Below, piece by piece: positions 9,001-16,711 of a DNA stretch of 64,000 bases. Location: positions 1 to 64,000 of the forward strand of contig DATKFW010000152.1 in assembly GCA_035511075.1 (NCBI GenBank). Direction: 5' to 3'. Every line of letters starts with the position of its first letter. Positions within the stretch are counted from its first letter, which is position 1. Made by a program: the position numbers and the translations under genes. Source of the stretch: DATAUD01 sp035511075 (GTDB lineage Bacteria; Verrucomicrobiota; Verrucomicrobiia; Limisphaerales; Palsa-1400). The notes beneath the pieces were generated by a model, which was not told where the DNA came from, made no database searches, and worked only from the letters and a program-made list of their open reading frames with translations.

Positions 9001-11158
9001 CACATCCGTCCAAATGGGTTACGATCGTTTGGATTGCGCTTCAGTACAGGACCGGGCGGGCCGGCAAACGCTATACAGCCACGACAATATGCAGCAACTC
9101 GCGTCGATAATTGATCCGCTGGGCCGTCAGACGTTCTTCGAATGGTGCCGTTGCGGAGCACCAAAGAGCTTCACCGATCCGATGGGCCGCACGACTTCCT
9201 GGGTCACCGACGTTGAAGGGCGAAAAACTTCCAAACAGTTTGGGGATGGTTCGAGTATCCAGTACCTGTACGAAAACACAACCAGCCGTCTGCAGCAGGT
9301 CATTGACGAGAAGCAGCAGTCCACCTTTTGCACTTACAATCCCGACAATTCACTCGCATCCATTTCCCACGGCAACTCCGCGGTTCCGACCCCAAGCGTC
9401 AGCTACACGTACGACTCAAACTATGATCGCATCATTTCCATGACGGACGGCGTCGGCGCCAGGACTTACAGTTATATCCCGATTACCACTCCCCCATTGT
9501 TGGGCGCGGGAAGGTTGGGAAGCGTCAACGGCCCGCTGACCGACGAAACCGTTACTTACGCCTATGATGAGCTTGGGCGGCCGGTCCAGACCTCAATCGA
9601 TGGCGTATTATCAACCCGGGCTTTCGATGCTTTGGACCGCCCCACATCCGATTCCAACGCGCTGGGATCATTTGCGTATTCTTATGCCGGCGCTTCAGCT
9701 CGGTTGCTTTCAGCAAGCGAACCTAACGGACTAACAGCCTTGGCAAGCTATGGCTCCGATCTCCAGGATTTTGCGCTCCAGCAGCTTACCTACGCTGTGG
9801 GCGCCACACCGATTTCCCAGTTCACTTATGGCCGTGATATTCCCCGGGTGGAGATCACAAACTGGTCGCAGCAAGCTGGAACGCAATCACCCTCGGTTTA
9901 TAGCTTTGGCTACGATGCGGCGAATCAGCTCCTTTCCGCCGCCGTGACCATCTCCGGCGCTCCTGTCAATGCCTATGCCTACACCTACGATCCATCCGCA
10001 AATCGCTTGAGCGAACTGGCGAGCGGGGTGACGGCGAACTCCACCTACAATGCGTTGAATCAGTTCAGCACGACCGCCAATGCGGCGGTTAATCCCCGCA
10101 CCAACCAGTGGGACGGCCAGCAGCGCCTGTCCATCGTAAACGCCGGGAATCTGCAGACGGTGTTTGGTTATGACGGCGCAAGTCGCCTCGCCTATATTCA
10201 GCAGCTTGAAAATGGCTCTCAAGTCTCTTTCCGGCGTTTTGTCTGGTGCAACGGGAAAATCTGCGAGGAACGCGACGCCACAGGGACAGTGATCACCAAA
10301 CGCTATTTCCCACAGGGCGTCTTGCTGCAAACGGGCACAAACTCCGGCCCTTACTATTATACGCGGGATCATCTGGGCTCCATCCGCGAGATGACGGACG
10401 CCAGTGGCAACCTGCGGGCGCGCTACTCGTATGATCCCTTTGGCCGTCAGACCAAAATCAGCGGCAACGTGGACGCGGATTTTGCATTCGCGGGCATGTT
10501 TTGGAGTCCGGAAGCGTCGTTGTCCTTGACGCGTTTCCGCGCCTACGACCCCAATTTGGGCCGGTGGCTTTCACGCGACCCTCTTAAGAATGCGGAAGTA
10601 ATCGAAGGCCCCAATCTCTATGCTTATGCGGCCAATAATCCCGTCAATCTGACCGATCCCTTGGGTCTGGATAGTTTTTTTAAGCCGGGCGACATGATAA
10701 TCAGACCCAAAGGCGACATTGCAGTCTATACCAAAGGCGAAGTAACGGATGTGAACGAAATGGGACAGTCTCCTTGGGAAGCAGCGGCTCATCAGGAAGA
10801 AATGGATCAACTAGAGGCCTATATGAACAGCGCGTTCGAAAACCAACCGGGCGGGGAGATCACCGAAGTGAATGAGGAAGCAGATGCTTTGGAGGAATAC
10901 GCGAGGGGGGCCCTTTCCGAGCAAGAGCCGCCAGCCGGGGAATTTGTTCCCCTCGAAGGAATTGCCGAACCCTCCCCGGTTACGGGCATCGGGATTCCCG
11001 TCATCGGCGCATTCGTAGGCGCCGGTATCACCATACTCACGATGACCGACTGCAACACCGCGCAAGGAATTATTGGCCTGGTCCGGCAGGGCAAAGGCGG
11101 CCTGCTCAACGTTTGGGAGGATCAACAAATGAAGGAACTCAGCCCCTACTTGCCATGA
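6035..11158 (+). CDS. RHS repeat protein with N-terminal C39-like peptidase domain
   Basis: Large exported protein of 1,707 residues. The chosen ATG gives a clear signal peptide (GPVLVILAWMLASPTNALPA). Residues about 60-210 form a helical region; about 225-340 resemble a papain-like C39 peptidase, with a Cys in FRCGPLALRSI, a His in VVHWKVGHYAALV and an Asp in YELRDPTFC. Next comes a beta-rich entry region (YNQRDVF, QWTFDWLTYITD), then many YD repeats (YTYDxxGRL type) that build the RHS cocoon. The core ends with GPYYYTRDHLGSIREM, YSYDPFGR and LGRWLSRDPL...NLYAYAANNPVNLTDPLGLD. The last about 160 residues are variable, acidic, and carry one hydrophobic stretch (GIGIPVIGAFVGAGITIL). In RHS proteins this tip is often a toxin; I recognise no toxin fold and no immunity gene follows. 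It is preceded by an ECF-type promoter and followed after 19 bases by another surface protein gene. Confidence 0.9.
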   Translation: MSGKSTFNADCLASCKPLGPVLVILAWMLASPTNALPADPGSTATEVKVNRTVPRVQPPEGSLEFSASPTTEELFRAHVFQEPLVVVGGEPTAAENAALAMALLGYSKRSGPDDFSALTDFLKGHPQSPWAAALLTDLGFEYYNTAHYSLAIDAWSQAWALAKYATDRKALALVDRAFGELIHMDARLGRTDEIETLLKSVGKRPMLGPAAERVAEAREALWSMQQHPETSFRCGPLALRSIRLALKMDGSSDAEILKSASTQRGCSLPQVAELSKKIGLNYQMAFREKGEFVVPSVVHWKVGHYAALVRKAGDLYELRDPTFCNTTWATKAALETETSGYFLVAAGTLPAGWRTVDEKEGAGVWGKGNPNAYGSGNIAKNDMATIFTCPGATAKGPSVVEAPLAMAVAKVHLMEVNLNLSDQPVGYTPPVGPPVRFTVRYNQRDVFQPANFFYANLGPQWTFDWLTYITDNPTNPLADVNLYVGGGGQRTYTDFDTNTRSFAFQQYDQNLLTRTGPSSYELLSGDGSKLIFSQSDGAIGTARAIFLTQEVDPQGNAITMTYDTNLCLVAVTDAIGQVTTLTYGLPETNFVSPLNGVLSVVPADPYKLTKVTDPFGRFATFNYEPQVVEKTVTVDGGLSYTYAWGGLASDTDVIGITSQYGYYSIVSATNSPVIFEESSFVNSLTTPYGTTSFSTTFNNGVLDNGLTRVMEITYPDGSLERVEANQTINLPPSDPVANVPLGMLTDNNYLQYRNTYYWDRTACALAYRDYSKARIYHFSHSETLGGAVSGSLESMKPPLEGRVWYDYPGQSIGNIIGSNDVPTHIGRVLDDGTTQLYSYAYNGFGHVTNAIDPVGRTFTYVYDTNGIDLLEVRQIRPGYNDLLEKTTYNSQHRPLTRTDTAGQTVTYTYNARGQLLTLTDPKNETATFTYDANGYFVEAQGALGGTNDTISASYDAFGRVGSLTDVSGYAVGFGYDNLDRVTSISYPDGTSVQMGYDRLDCASVQDRAGRQTLYSHDNMQQLASIIDPLGRQTFFEWCRCGAPKSFTDPMGRTTSWVTDVEGRKTSKQFGDGSSIQYLYENTTSRLQQVIDEKQQSTFCTYNPDNSLASISHGNSAVPTPSVSYTYDSNYDRIISMTDGVGARTYSYIPITTPPLLGAGRLGSVNGPLTDETVTYAYDELGRPVQTSIDGVLSTRAFDALDRPTSDSNALGSFAYSYAGASARLLSASEPNGLTALASYGSDLQDFALQQLTYAVGATPISQFTYGRDIPRVEITNWSQQAGTQSPSVYSFGYDAANQLLSAAVTISGAPVNAYAYTYDPSANRLSELASGVTANSTYNALNQFSTTANAAVNPRTNQWDGQQRLSIVNAGNLQTVFGYDGASRLAYIQQLENGSQVSFRRFVWCNGKICEERDATGTVITKRYFPQGVLLQTGTNSGPYYYTRDHLGSIREMTDASGNLRARYSYDPFGRQTKISGNVDADFAFAGMFWSPEASLSLTRFRAYDPNLGRWLSRDPLKNAEVIEGPNLYAYAANNPVNLTDPLGLDSFFKPGDMIIRPKGDIAVYTKGEVTDVNEMGQSPWEAAAHQEEMDQLEAYMNSAFENQPGGEITEVNEEADALEEYARGALSEQEPPAGEFVPLEGIAEPSPVTGIGIPVIGAFVGAGITILTMTDCNTAQGIIGLVRQGKGGLLNVWEDQQMKELSPYLP

Positions 11159-11177
11159 AGCCAGCCACCACGAGGCT

Positions 11178-14100
11178 ATGAAATGGGGCATGCAGCAGTT
11201 TCGAAAACCAGCGCTGGGCAATGGCCGGGCCGGCAGGATTCTCGTATCGGCTGCCACGACAGTGATGGTTTTGATGCTCGCCACGGTCGCCCACGCACAG
11301 AACTCGCAGTTCTTTTTTGACGACACTGGCAATTTCACCGTTCAAACGGCTGTCTCATCCGGCACCCCTCAAATTCTCGGGCAGCCGCAAATGCAAGTTG
11401 TCGTCCCGGGCCAGTTAGCGTCCTTTTCCGTCGTGGTTGCGGATACCAGCGGCATTTCCTATCAATGGTATTTCGATACTTCGCCGCTTCCGGGCGCCAC
11501 GTCAGACTCCCTCTTGATCACAAATGTCAGCACGAGTAACCAAGGGTTCTATTGGGTCTCGGTTTCCAACACGTTCGGCGCCACAGCCAGCACTCTCGCC
11601 AATTTGTACATCGACTCGCGCGGCTGTGGCATGCCCGATTCCTGGCAACTGAAGTATTTTGGCAATCTCACGCAAAATGCACTCGGCGACTACGATGGTG
11701 ACGGCGTTGATAATCTCCAGGAATTTCTTGATGGCACCAACCCCACCAATGCTGCCTCCGCTCTTTATGAAATTTACCTTCAGAACGACGGCGGCACGGT
11801 GGTGTTTTCGCCCAATCAGACGGCTTACACCAACGGCCAGGTGGTTACGTTGACCGCGACCGGTTCCAACACGGCCCCGTTTTATGCCTGGACGGGAGAC
11901 ATCACGACCCGTAGCAATTCCATTTCCGTGGTGATGACCACCAACAAATACCTCTACGCCCATTTCACTCCCATCACCTTTCAGTGGACGAATAGCGCGG
12001 ACGGCGACTGGTACGCGGTCTCGAATTGGACGCCGAATCTCGCGCCCGGCTCCAATGACAGCATCATCATGGTGACTGGGGCTTCTGTCACCATGAACAG
12101 CAACGTCGATTTAACCGACGTCACTTTTGGCCTCGCGGACAACGACACCCCTTTTGGCTCCGGAGAAGGAAACGCGCCGACTCTGATCGGCGCCGGCGCG
12201 ATTACCGTTCATGGCACATTGGATTGGGAATCAGGCAGCATAGCCGGAAGCTTGCAAATCACCATTGCTCCAGACGCCTCCCTCGACTTTGTGAACCCTG
12301 AGGGAATCCTCTTCTCAGGCCGCACCTTGGAAAACCAGGGCACTGTATTTTGGACCGGCTTGGGGGACATAACTCTCAACGGAATAATCACCAACGATGC
12401 CGGCGCGTTGTTTGAAATGCAAAACCCGGTCACAATGCAGTGGGGTGGCGGTCCGGCAGCCCGCTTCGATAATGCCGGCACACTACTTACCTGCACGAAC
12501 GCCGGCACGACCTCGTTCGAAAGCGTCGAGTTTGATAATTACGGGACGGTCAACATTCAGAGCGGAACTCTCACGTTGTATGGCGGGGGCACCAACGCCG
12601 GCACTATTACCATGCCCACGGGCACGACGCTCAACTTTGCCGAGGGACTTTTCGTTTCAAGCGGAAGTCCATCCATCACTGGCGCTGGCAATCTGACTGT
12701 GTCAGGAGGCCAGGCGACCCTGGCGGGCACCGTCAACGTGACCGGGCCCCTGCTGTTGAGTAACGGACGGGTCGATTTCACGGGCAATTACATGTTCACC
12801 AACACGATTGTTATTTCCGGTTGCTCGGCCAGTTTCGATGGCACGGGCACCGTCGCGCCTCCGACATTGACCTTGAGCGGCGGCGGCGCTCTTGGGGGAA
12901 GCAATGTGGTGACAATTGGCAGCGTGATGAATTGGACAGGCGGCTCGCTGGCCGGCACAGGACGAACGGTCATTCTACCTGGCGCAGCACTTAACATTGC
13001 CAGTGCCGGCACGCTGTCAATCACGAGTTACACGCTGGACAACGCTGGAACAGCGCTTTGGTCGGGCGGGACCATCGACATGAATGGCGGCGTGATTACA
13101 AATGAAGCCGGGGCATTGTTTCAAATCCAGAGTCCCGCCTCCATTTCAGACTCGGGCGGCTCTCCCCGGTTTGATAACGCGGGAACCGTTCGTATTACCG
13201 GCAGCGGCACGACCTCTCTCCCCTTCGTTCCATTCAATAATTACAGCGACACGCAGATTCAGGGCGGCACATTACAAATTAACGGATTAAACAATGGAAC
13301 GATGGAAGTTCCGGCAGGCACGACGTTGAGCCTTGCCTACGGCGCCTTCAACGCCAGTCCGGCCTCCAGCATTACCGGGGCTGGCAATTTCACCGTCATA
13401 GACGACGCCTCCGCGACTCTGTCTGGGCTGCTCAATGTGAGTGGCACCCATACATTCAACAGCGGTTTTGCGGAGTTGAACGGCAATTACATTTGTACCA
13501 ACAACACCATGATCATTTCCGGCGGCACGGCCAGTTTCGACGGCACGGGCATGGTCGCGCCGTCCACCTTGACTTTGAGCAGCGGCGCCTATGGGGGCAG
13601 CAATGTGGTCACGGTGGGCAGCGTGATGAATTGGACTGGCGGCTCGGTGGCTGGCATAGGACGGACCGTCATTCTACGCGGCGCAACACTCAACATTGCC
13701 AGCGCCAGCCCTCTGTTTATCACAAGCTACATACTCGACAATGGTGGAACGGCGCTCTGGTCGGGCGGGACCATCGGCATGAATGGCGGCGTGATTACCA
13801 ATGAACCCGGGGCTTTGTTTCAAATCCAGAATCCCGCCTCCATTTTCGACGACGGCGCCTCTCCCAGGTTTGACAATGCAGGAACCGTTGGCATCACCGG
13901 AAGCGGAACCACCCTTCTCGCCAACGGCAATTTCAACAACTACAACCACACGCAGATTCGGGGCGGCACGTTGCAAATTGACGGCGGATTGAACAATGGA
14001 ACGATTGAAGTTTCGACCGGTACGACGTTGAGCCTGGGCAGCGGAACCTTCAACGCCAGTCCGGCCTCCAGCATTACCGGGGCTGGCAATTTCACGGTCA

Positions 14101-15206
14101 CCGCCGGCTCGGGTACTTTTTCTGGACTGCTCAATGTCAGCGGCACCCATACGTTCAGCGGTGGCTTTGCGGAGTTAAACGGCAATTACATTTGTACCAG
14201 CAACACGATGATCCTTTCCGACGGCACGGCCAGTTTCGATGGCACGGGCACAGTCGCGCCGTCGACATTGACACTGAGCGGCGGCTCTCTTGGAGGCAGC
14301 AATGTGGTGACAGTCGGCAGCGCCATGAGTTGGACTGGTGGCTCGATGAGTGGCACCGGACGCACCGTTATTTCGCCCGGAGCCACGCTGACTATCGCCA
14401 ATCCTTCCTTCCTGTCCATCACCACCCGCACCTTGGATAACGCCGGGACGACGGTTTGGACAGGAGCAGGAAGTATCACCCTCAATGCCGCCGTCATCAC
14501 CAACCGGGTTGGGGCGTTGTTCAATGCGCAAAACTCTTCCCCCATCTTTTTCGGAGGCGGCGCGCCGCGATTCGATAACGCCGGCACCTTCCGCAAATCG
14601 GTCAACATCGGCACGACCACCATCGGCGGCGGCGTCAACTTCAACAACTACGGCACAGTGGACATCCAAAGCGGCTTTTTGGCCGCCAATGGCGGCTATG
14701 AATCCTCGTCGAACGCCGTGCTGAATTGCGCCCTCGCGGGCACGTCACCGGGCACCAACTATGGGCAGCTTCAGGTTGCCGGTTCCGTCACCCTAAACGG
14801 GACCCTCAGCGTCAACCTGACCAACAATTTTGTTTCCACGACGAATGACTCATTCACCGTATTGACTGCGGGCGCCTGCAACGGCACATTCGCCAACTTC
14901 ATCTATCCATCGAACGAGGTTTCCATGATTCTCAGCAACACCGCGACCTCGGTGATCGTCCGTGCCATAAACATTCTCGCTCTTCCCCAACGCCTACTCT
15001 GGCAGCCGCAGCTTTCCGGCGGCAATTTCAGTTTCAGTTTTCAGACAACTTCCAACCAGAGCTACACCATCCAAGAAAACACCAACGCGTCCATAACCAA
15101 CTGGTTCCTGGTCACCAACATCACAGGTGACGGTTCGCTCTTCGAGTTTGAAATGCCACTTGCGACAAACAGCCCGCAAGATTTCTTCCGCGTCCGCCAG
15201 CCATGA
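11178..15206 (+). CDS. Large secreted repetitive adhesin-like protein
   Basis: 1,342 residues with signal peptide (RILVSAATTVMVLMLATVAHAQ). Order of parts: an Ig-like domain at about 60-145 (GQLASFSVVVADTSGISYQWYF), a thrombospondin-3/dockerin-like calcium loop (DYDGDGVDNLQEF, near 170), an InlB-B-repeat-like domain (FSPNQTAYTNGQVVTLTA, near 215), then four long beta-helix-like units of about 233 residues rich in NAGT, SGG, NNYGT and GTLTLS motifs. The last 75 residues form the family-typical tail ending DFFRVRQP, which I associate with exported Verrucomicrobiota proteins. No catalytic site is visible. Probably a surface adhesin or matrix protein; substrate unknown. It follows the RHS gene by 19 bases and is likely co-transcribed. 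Confidence 0.85.
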   Translation: MKWGMQQFRKPALGNGRAGRILVSAATTVMVLMLATVAHAQNSQFFFDDTGNFTVQTAVSSGTPQILGQPQMQVVVPGQLASFSVVVADTSGISYQWYFDTSPLPGATSDSLLITNVSTSNQGFYWVSVSNTFGATASTLANLYIDSRGCGMPDSWQLKYFGNLTQNALGDYDGDGVDNLQEFLDGTNPTNAASALYEIYLQNDGGTVVFSPNQTAYTNGQVVTLTATGSNTAPFYAWTGDITTRSNSISVVMTTNKYLYAHFTPITFQWTNSADGDWYAVSNWTPNLAPGSNDSIIMVTGASVTMNSNVDLTDVTFGLADNDTPFGSGEGNAPTLIGAGAITVHGTLDWESGSIAGSLQITIAPDASLDFVNPEGILFSGRTLENQGTVFWTGLGDITLNGIITNDAGALFEMQNPVTMQWGGGPAARFDNAGTLLTCTNAGTTSFESVEFDNYGTVNIQSGTLTLYGGGTNAGTITMPTGTTLNFAEGLFVSSGSPSITGAGNLTVSGGQATLAGTVNVTGPLLLSNGRVDFTGNYMFTNTIVISGCSASFDGTGTVAPPTLTLSGGGALGGSNVVTIGSVMNWTGGSLAGTGRTVILPGAALNIASAGTLSITSYTLDNAGTALWSGGTIDMNGGVITNEAGALFQIQSPASISDSGGSPRFDNAGTVRITGSGTTSLPFVPFNNYSDTQIQGGTLQINGLNNGTMEVPAGTTLSLAYGAFNASPASSITGAGNFTVIDDASATLSGLLNVSGTHTFNSGFAELNGNYICTNNTMIISGGTASFDGTGMVAPSTLTLSSGAYGGSNVVTVGSVMNWTGGSVAGIGRTVILRGATLNIASASPLFITSYILDNGGTALWSGGTIGMNGGVITNEPGALFQIQNPASIFDDGASPRFDNAGTVGITGSGTTLLANGNFNNYNHTQIRGGTLQIDGGLNNGTIEVSTGTTLSLGSGTFNASPASSITGAGNFTVTAGSGTFSGLLNVSGTHTFSGGFAELNGNYICTSNTMILSDGTASFDGTGTVAPSTLTLSGGSLGGSNVVTVGSAMSWTGGSMSGTGRTVISPGATLTIANPSFLSITTRTLDNAGTTVWTGAGSITLNAAVITNRVGALFNAQNSSPIFFGGGAPRFDNAGTFRKSVNIGTTTIGGGVNFNNYGTVDIQSGFLAANGGYESSSNAVLNCALAGTSPGTNYGQLQVAGSVTLNGTLSVNLTNNFVSTTNDSFTVLTAGACNGTFANFIYPSNEVSMILSNTATSVIVRAINILALPQRLLWQPQLSGGNFSFSFQTTSNQSYTIQENTNASITNWFLVTNITGDGSLFEFEMPLATNSPQDFFRVRQP
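12784..14650 (+). repeat. Tandem ~699-base coding repeat units
   Basis: Units begin with the same coding phrase (GNY-F/C-TN) at about 12,784, 13,481 and 14,180, giving a period near 699 bases (233 codons). Units two and three are close at nucleotide level; unit one and an earlier unit at about 12,300 are more diverged, and the last unit is cut short. This suggests recent duplication within the gene. Confidence 0.8.
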
Positions 15207-15437
15207 CGAGCAGGTGGCCCTGAGATACGGAAGATGTCGCGCGGCGATTCATTATGGCGCAGCCCGGCCGAGCAGCGGGCGATTTACTCAGGCAGTTTCA
15301 TCATGGCAAACCCGCGCCCTCCAGAATTGGGTCCGGCGATGCGGAAAGCAATACGCGAGGACCGGAACAGGCTAAAGCTTGCCATTTGTTCGAGTGGTCG
15401 GGTAAGGGAGTGGCGTTGCTGCCATTCCCTCCGCTCA

Positions 15438-15471
15438 GAACCGGACGTGAGACTTTCGCCTCATCCGGCTC
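15438..15471 (-). ncRNA. Group II intron domain V (catalytic hairpin)
   Basis: A 34-base hairpin on the minus strand starting GAGCCGGATGAGGC and ending CACGTCCGGTTC. It has the catalytic AGC triad at positions 2-4, a 5-bp upper stem closed by a GAAA tetraloop, a 2-base AC bulge and a 9-bp lower stem including G-U pairs. This is the textbook domain V form with no damaging change. Confidence 0.92.
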
Positions 15472-15509
15472 AAGCCGCTCCAAAGCCCCGCGTGAGCAGA
15501 GCCGGTGTC

Positions 15510-15635
15510 ACGACGTGCCACCTTTACGATACGCGCTTGCAGCCTCCTGGCGTGGCGTTTACACTGGGGCCAGTCAATCTGTTCCCGGTGCGCTGCCTTG
15601 CCAGAGGACGCACACATGGATAAATCCGCGTTCAT
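15510..15635 (-). pseudogene. N-terminal remnant of group II intron reverse transcriptase
   Basis: Starts at ATG 15635 after a GAGGAAAAGCAA leader. About 40 codons include REQIDWPQCKRHARRLQARI, which resembles the RVT_N segment that opens LtrA-type maturases (W-x-V-x-LQ-x-RIxKA). The match stops at about residue 40, and the frame then continues into intron domain IV/V and ends at 15435. No palm domain and no YADD motif are present, so no reverse transcriptase activity is possible. Confidence 0.75.
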
Positions 15636-15979
15636 TTGCTTTTCCTCTTACGAAGGTTCTACAGGTTCTCTCGTAATGAACGACCTTGCTGGAAGTCGGC
15701 CCGCTTGCGCGGCGGAGTGATGTCGCAACTCCTGTCCACTCCATTACAGAGCGGCATTGGCTTTCTCCAGCGTTCCGTTGCCCCGCATCTCGTCAGCCTT
15801 CCTTGCGGTCGGCTTTCCTCCAAGGGGGAGGGATGTTGGGTTTACCATGTTTCGCTCGAACAGCGAGGGATGATTTAGCCCCTGCCTACTACAACGGCAG
15901 CCGTTCTGATCCGTGTGCCCGCACACTGAAGACAGGCAGCCTGACTGCGCACCATTTTGGTTGGAGCCTGTCAGCGCCT

Positions 15980-16177
15980 TTGGCTCTTCCGACAATAGTC
16001 GGAGTAGCCGGAGCCATATATTTCTACGGAGCGTTAATGAGCGGCTTGCTTTTGCTCACGATTGCACTCCGCTTTTCACGTGAACGAGAGTTAGACGACG
16101 CACGCAGACTTCTAAAGGCTACTGTCATTTATCTCCCGGTCCTCTTGCTTCTTATAATCCTAGACGCTCGCTGGTGA
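15980..16177 (+). pseudogene. ctaB: 3' remnant of heme O synthase gene (ctaB/cyoE)
   Basis: The last about 65 codons read LPTIVGVAGAIYFYGALMSG, then ARRLLKATVIYLPVLLLLIILDARW and a stop. This matches the last two membrane helices of protoheme IX farnesyltransferase, including the conserved YFxGAL and ARRLxxxSIxYLPLL blocks. The roughly 240 N-terminal residues with the substrate-binding Asp-rich motifs are absent; the group II intron lies immediately upstream in antisense. The fragment cannot be functional. With the coxB remnant just downstream on the same strand it marks a former cytochrome oxidase locus. Confidence 0.75.
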
Positions 16178-16275
16178 ACACTCCCTCATTTGAGCCAGAT
16201 CAGGGTTGATCGCATCACATTCGTCCATATTCGTGAGAGGAAAAAACACAGAAACCCCAGGCATTGTCGATCCCG

Positions 16276-16475
16276 ATGGCAACTTTCGTTCTAATTCCAC
16301 TGACCCTTTCTGCAGCCGATAATGGTGACGCTTCTTCGACCACCAGTATTCTCGCCCCCGAATCCACGCCCTCCCATTCCATCGTGCGCCTTTCAGTGCT
16401 CGTGCTCGCGATAACCGGTGTAATTTTTGTGGTTGTGTTCAGCCTGATTATCTACGCGATTGTGCGCTTCCGGCT
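16276..16475 (+). pseudogene. coxB: 5' remnant of cytochrome c oxidase subunit II gene
   Basis: From ATG 16276: a signal-like start (MATFVLIPLTLSAA), then ILAPESTPSHSIVRLSVLVL and a first membrane helix ending IYAIVRFR. The SxP-x-A/S-x-I-x-x-L helix with YAIVRFR at its end is the usual entry to subunit II. The second helix and the CuA-binding cupredoxin domain are missing; the frame fuses to unrelated sequence near 16475. Order ctaB-coxB on one strand fits a decayed oxidase operon. Identification rests on about 65 residues. Confidence 0.6.
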
Positions 16476-16478
16476 TCG

Positions 16479-16625
16479 ATGGCTGCCGGCAAAAGCAATA
16501 AGGAGGTGGCCGTTCAGCTTTTCATCTCAGAAGGCATGGTCAAGCCGCACGTCGAGCGCCTGCTTGAAAAACTGAACGCCTTTTCTCGAACATCGGCCGT
16601 CAGGAAGCCGATGACCATGGTTTAG
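16479..16625 (+). pseudogene. LuxR-type helix-turn-helix remnant
   Basis: In a frame different from the coxB remnant, 48 codons read MAAGKSNKEVAVQLFISEG followed by MVKPHVERLLEKLNAFSRTSAV and a stop at 16625. This is most of a GerE/LuxR DNA-binding domain (G-x-SNKEIA...ISEGTVKxHV...LLEKLxxxSRT). The start of the domain and the receiver part are missing. The joint with the coxB remnant lies within about 6 bases, so two unrelated genes were fused by deletion. Confidence 0.7.
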
Positions 16626-16711
16626 TGCAGATGGCATAACGCCTTCACCACCCGTGACGCTTACAATTCATCTGCTCCTCCATCCTGTCTACTTCTACCG
16701 GTGTTGTCCCC

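Larger units (their letters stand above)
15397..15972 (-). mobile_element. Group II intron lacking most of its reverse transcriptase gene
   Basis: Read on the minus strand, this element ends with a canonical domain V (15471-15438), a domain VI-like hairpin and a 3' end ...TTACCCGAC at 15397, the usual group II ending. Upstream is a structured G-rich leader, then an ATG opening a frame that matches the N-terminus of group II intron reverse transcriptases for about 40 codons and then runs straight into the region before domain V. A full element should carry about 1.2-1.4 kb of reverse transcriptase here, so the gene has been internally deleted. The 5' end is not fixed: GTGCG at 15952 is a candidate, but a stem between 15966-15972 and 15931-15937 suggests it lies further out. 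It lies antisense beside a ctaB remnant. The bases between 15207 and 15396 hold no recognised gene. Confidence 0.8.
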
